Source: an uncultured Bacteroidota bacterium (GTDB taxonomy: Bacteria; Bacteroidota; Bacteroidia; Chitinophagales; Chitinophagaceae). From it: a DNA stretch of 7,855 nucleotides. The DNA lies in assembly GCA_938008665.1 (NCBI GenBank), contig CALLKA010000095.1, forward strand, positions 1 through 7,855. Direction: 5' to 3'. The notes beneath the pieces are model-generated. The model saw only the letters and a list, made by a program, of their open reading frames with translations. It was not told the origin of the DNA and did no database searches. Position numbers and translations under genes: made by a program. Of this stretch, positions 5,949 to 7,855 are shown piece after piece; the first letter of the stretch is position 1, and each line of letters starts with the position of its first letter.

Positions 5949-7280
5949 ATGCAACTAAGAATTTTAATGGCAGTGATCGGTATTTCTTCATTGTCGATGG
6001 CAAATGCGCAAACGCAAACCATCCAATTTGAAAAATACACTTTGCCCAATGGCTTAAAAGTTATTTTACATGAGGATCATTCTGCACCTGTGGTTGCAGT
6101 AACTGCATTGTATCATGTGGGTTCAAAAAATGAGGATACTGCGCGCACTGGTTTTGCGCATTTCTTTGAACATTTATTATTCGAAGGATCTGAAAATATC
6201 AAACGCGGGGAGTTTGATAAGTATATCACCAATGCGGGTGGTGCATTAAATGCAAATACCTCACAGGATCGTACATTTTATTATGAGTTACTGCCTTCCA
6301 ATCAAGTGGATTTGGGTTTGTGGTTAGAAAGTGAAAGAATGATGCATGCTAAAATTGAACAAATTGGTGTGAACACTCAAAGAGAAGTGGTGAAAGAAGA
6401 GAAGCGTCAAAGAATGGATAACCGTCCTTATGGTAGTTTTTTGAATGAGATGTTAAAAAGAGCTTTCAAAGTTCATCCATACAGATGGTCTCCAATTGGT
6501 AGCATGGATCATTTAAATGCAGCTAAATTAGAAGAGTTTATACAGTTCTATAAAACCTATTATGTTCCTAATAACTGCGTATTGTCTATTGCAGGTGATT
6601 TTAATAAGGCTGAATTAAAAGAAAAAATTGCTACTTATTTTGGATCCATTCCAAAAGGCACTATTGCCATTAATCGTCCTACTATTAAAGAACCAGCTTT
6701 GGGTGGAGAAGTAAGAGATGTGATTTATGACAATATTCAATTACCAGGTGTGTTCCAAGCCTATAGAGCACCAAAGCAAGGTGGTGATGAGTATTATGCA
6801 TTCAATGTGTTATCTACCATTTTAAGTGGTGGAGCTTCTTCAAGAATGAATAAAATTTTAGTAGATAAAAAGCAAGAAGCTGCAGCAGCGCAATCAGTTC
6901 CTTTCTTTAATGAAGATGAGGGTGTGCTCATTACATTAGCTATTGCGAATGTGGGTGTAAAGATTGAGACTTTAGAGCAAAGTATGGATAGCGTAACATT
7001 CCAATTAAAAAATGAATTGGTGGGAGAAAGAGAGTTTCAAAAAGTAAAAAATCAAATTACCTCTGATCTAGTTTCTAGCAAAGCAACTATGGCTGGTATT
7101 GCAGAAAGTTTAGCAAATAACGAAGTGTATTTTGGTGATGCTAATTTGATTAATACAGAATTGGAAAAATATAATAAGGTAACTAGAGAAGATGTTTTAA
7201 ATGTGGCTAAAAAATATTTAAACAAGGATAATCGTGTAGTACTTTATTATTTACCTAAGCAAAAAACTGCTTCTAAATAA
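5949..7280 (+). CDS. Exported M16 family zinc peptidase, catalytic-type subunit
   Basis: This insulinase/pitrilysin-family metallopeptidase is probably periplasmic and degrades peptides. The 443 residues begin with a Sec signal peptide (MQLRILMAVIGISSLSMANA, predicted cleavage after residue 20). The N-terminal M16 domain follows: YTLPNGLKVILHED (30-43), then the inverted zinc motif HFFEH (71-75) with E74 as general base. The third zinc ligand is most likely E151 in QREVVKEEKRQR. The second half is the M16C-like domain (about 200-385), including LSGGASSRMNKIL (292-304). In that region the Arg (R299) of the family's Arg/Tyr substrate pair is kept, but the Tyr expected about ten residues on is replaced within QEAAAAQSV. 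About 420-450 residues is the usual size of half-length M16 proteins that work as dimers. The next gene, a second M16 protein, starts 26 bases later. Confidence 0.93.
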   Translation: MQLRILMAVIGISSLSMANAQTQTIQFEKYTLPNGLKVILHEDHSAPVVAVTALYHVGSKNEDTARTGFAHFFEHLLFEGSENIKRGEFDKYITNAGGALNANTSQDRTFYYELLPSNQVDLGLWLESERMMHAKIEQIGVNTQREVVKEEKRQRMDNRPYGSFLNEMLKRAFKVHPYRWSPIGSMDHLNAAKLEEFIQFYKTYYVPNNCVLSIAGDFNKAELKEKIATYFGSIPKGTIAINRPTIKEPALGGEVRDVIYDNIQLPGVFQAYRAPKQGGDEYYAFNVLSTILSGGASSRMNKILVDKKQEAAAAQSVPFFNEDEGVLITLAIANVGVKIETLEQSMDSVTFQLKNELVGEREFQKVKNQITSDLVSSKATMAGIAESLANNEVYFGDANLINTELEKYNKVTREDVLNVAKKYLNKDNRVVLYYLPKQKTASK

Positions 7281-7306
7281 AATCAACATATTTTAATTAT
7301 CATATT

Positions 7307-7855
7307 ATGAAAAAGATATTCAATATAATTATCTGTCTTTTACCAATGGCTGCTTTAGCTCAAAAGGTAGACAGAACTAAAGCGCCAGCACCTGGCAAAG
7401 CGCCTATTATCCAAGTAGGAAGTCCAGTTAAATTTACTTTACCTAATGGCTTGAAGGTATTTGTAGTAAAGAATACCAAATTGCCAAGAGTTATTGCAAG
7501 TTTAAACTTTGATATAGATGGATTTAAAGAAGGCGACAAAGCTGGATTAGCAGATATGGCCGGTCAATTGGTAAAAAGAGGTACTACAACAAAGACTAAG
7601 GAGCAAGTGGATGAGGCTGTAGAATATCTAGGGGGGAGTCTTTCAACTTCTAGTACAAGTGCCGTGGCTATATCTTTAAAATCTAATTTCCCTGCTTTAT
7701 TTGGTATCCTATCTGAAGTGGTTTTACATCCGGCATTGAACTCAGATGAATTAGAAAAAGTAAGAAAACAAACTATTTCTGGTATTGAAACGAATAAAGA
7801 TGATGCAGATGCTATTGCTGATAATGTTGTAAAGAAATTAGTTTATGGTGCAAAC
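7307..7855 (+). CDS. Exported M16 family protein lacking the zinc motif (partial, runs off the window)
   Basis: An ATG at 7307 opens a frame that stays open to the window end (183 codons). The product starts with a signal peptide (MKKIFNIIICLLPMAALA, predicted cleavage before QKV) and a Pro/Lys-rich linker (about 22-40). The M16 N-terminal fold then begins with FTLPNGLKVFVVKN (43-56). Where catalytic M16 proteins read G-x-A-HxxEH, this one reads GLADMAGQLVKRGT (80-93), with D83, G86 and Q87 in place of His, Glu and His. It therefore cannot bind zinc in the standard way and is probably a non-catalytic partner of the upstream protein. The later pattern VDEAVEYLGGSLSTSSTS (101-118) keeps the domain fold. 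It is 26 bases downstream of the first M16 gene and almost certainly in the same transcript. The C-terminal half, where a compensating Arg/Tyr pair is expected, lies outside the window. Confidence 0.9.
   Translation, partial: MKKIFNIIICLLPMAALAQKVDRTKAPAPGKAPIIQVGSPVKFTLPNGLKVFVVKNTKLPRVIASLNFDIDGFKEGDKAGLADMAGQLVKRGTTTKTKEQVDEAVEYLGGSLSTSSTSAVAISLKSNFPALFGILSEVVLHPALNSDELEKVRKQTISGIETNKDDADAIADNVVKKLVYGAN

Noticed and set aside
1..7855. CRISPR array, tRNA, rRNA or riboswitch
   Set aside because: I saw no regularly spaced repeats and no cloverleaf or conserved rRNA sequence. The gaps between genes are at most 153 bases, with no recognisable aptamer.

Overview
The window looks like a piece of a Bacteroidota chromosome, probably order Chitinophagales, although the family is only an inference. 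Three things suggest this. The DNA is AT-rich (roughly 38% G+C in sampled stretches) and Shine-Dalgarno sequences are absent before the starts. Two matches to the Bacteroidota -7 promoter box (TAnnTTTG) sit just ahead of genes. The gene content also fits: succinylase-type DapD, a single-domain TsaC, an HD-domain CCA-adding enzyme, an acidic-tailed pRiA4b ORF-3-like protein, and a tandem pair of exported M16 peptidases. Apart from the first 160 bases, which are richer in G+C (about 51%), composition looks uniform. I see no insertion sequence, phage gene, CRISPR array, tRNA or rRNA.

Layout. Bases 2-163 hold the last 53 codons of an unrecognised plus-strand gene. It converges tail to tail, with 4 bases between stops, on dapD (minus strand, 168-980; lysine and diaminopimelate synthesis). 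A 105-base divergent promoter region (981-1085) separates dapD from a plus-strand run: tsaC (1086-1658), a family 9 glycosyltransferase of the LPS heptosyltransferase type (1698-2702), cca (2716-4134), an uncharacterised pRiA4b ORF-3/IS1096 TnpR-like protein (4210-4830) and miaA (4908-5795). After a 153-base AT-rich gap come two M16 zinc-peptidase family genes, 5949-7280 and 7307 to the window end. The first has the HxxEH zinc site. The second, cut by the window edge, has lost it.

How the genes fit together. Three genes act on tRNA: tsaC makes the precursor of t6A37, cca builds or repairs the 3' CCA end, and miaA makes i6A37. The uncharacterised gene at 4210 lies between cca and miaA, so a link to tRNA or translation is a reasonable but untested guess. 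DapD and the glycosyltransferase serve the cell envelope. The two M16 proteins both carry signal peptides and probably form one periplasmic peptidase with one catalytic and one degenerate subunit.

Most of the window is ordinary housekeeping DNA. No gene-free stretch exceeds 300 bases. The points most worth a second look are the function of the 4210-4830 protein and its repeat-built acidic tail, the asymmetric M16 pair, a possibly leaderless cca transcript and the TTG start of miaA.
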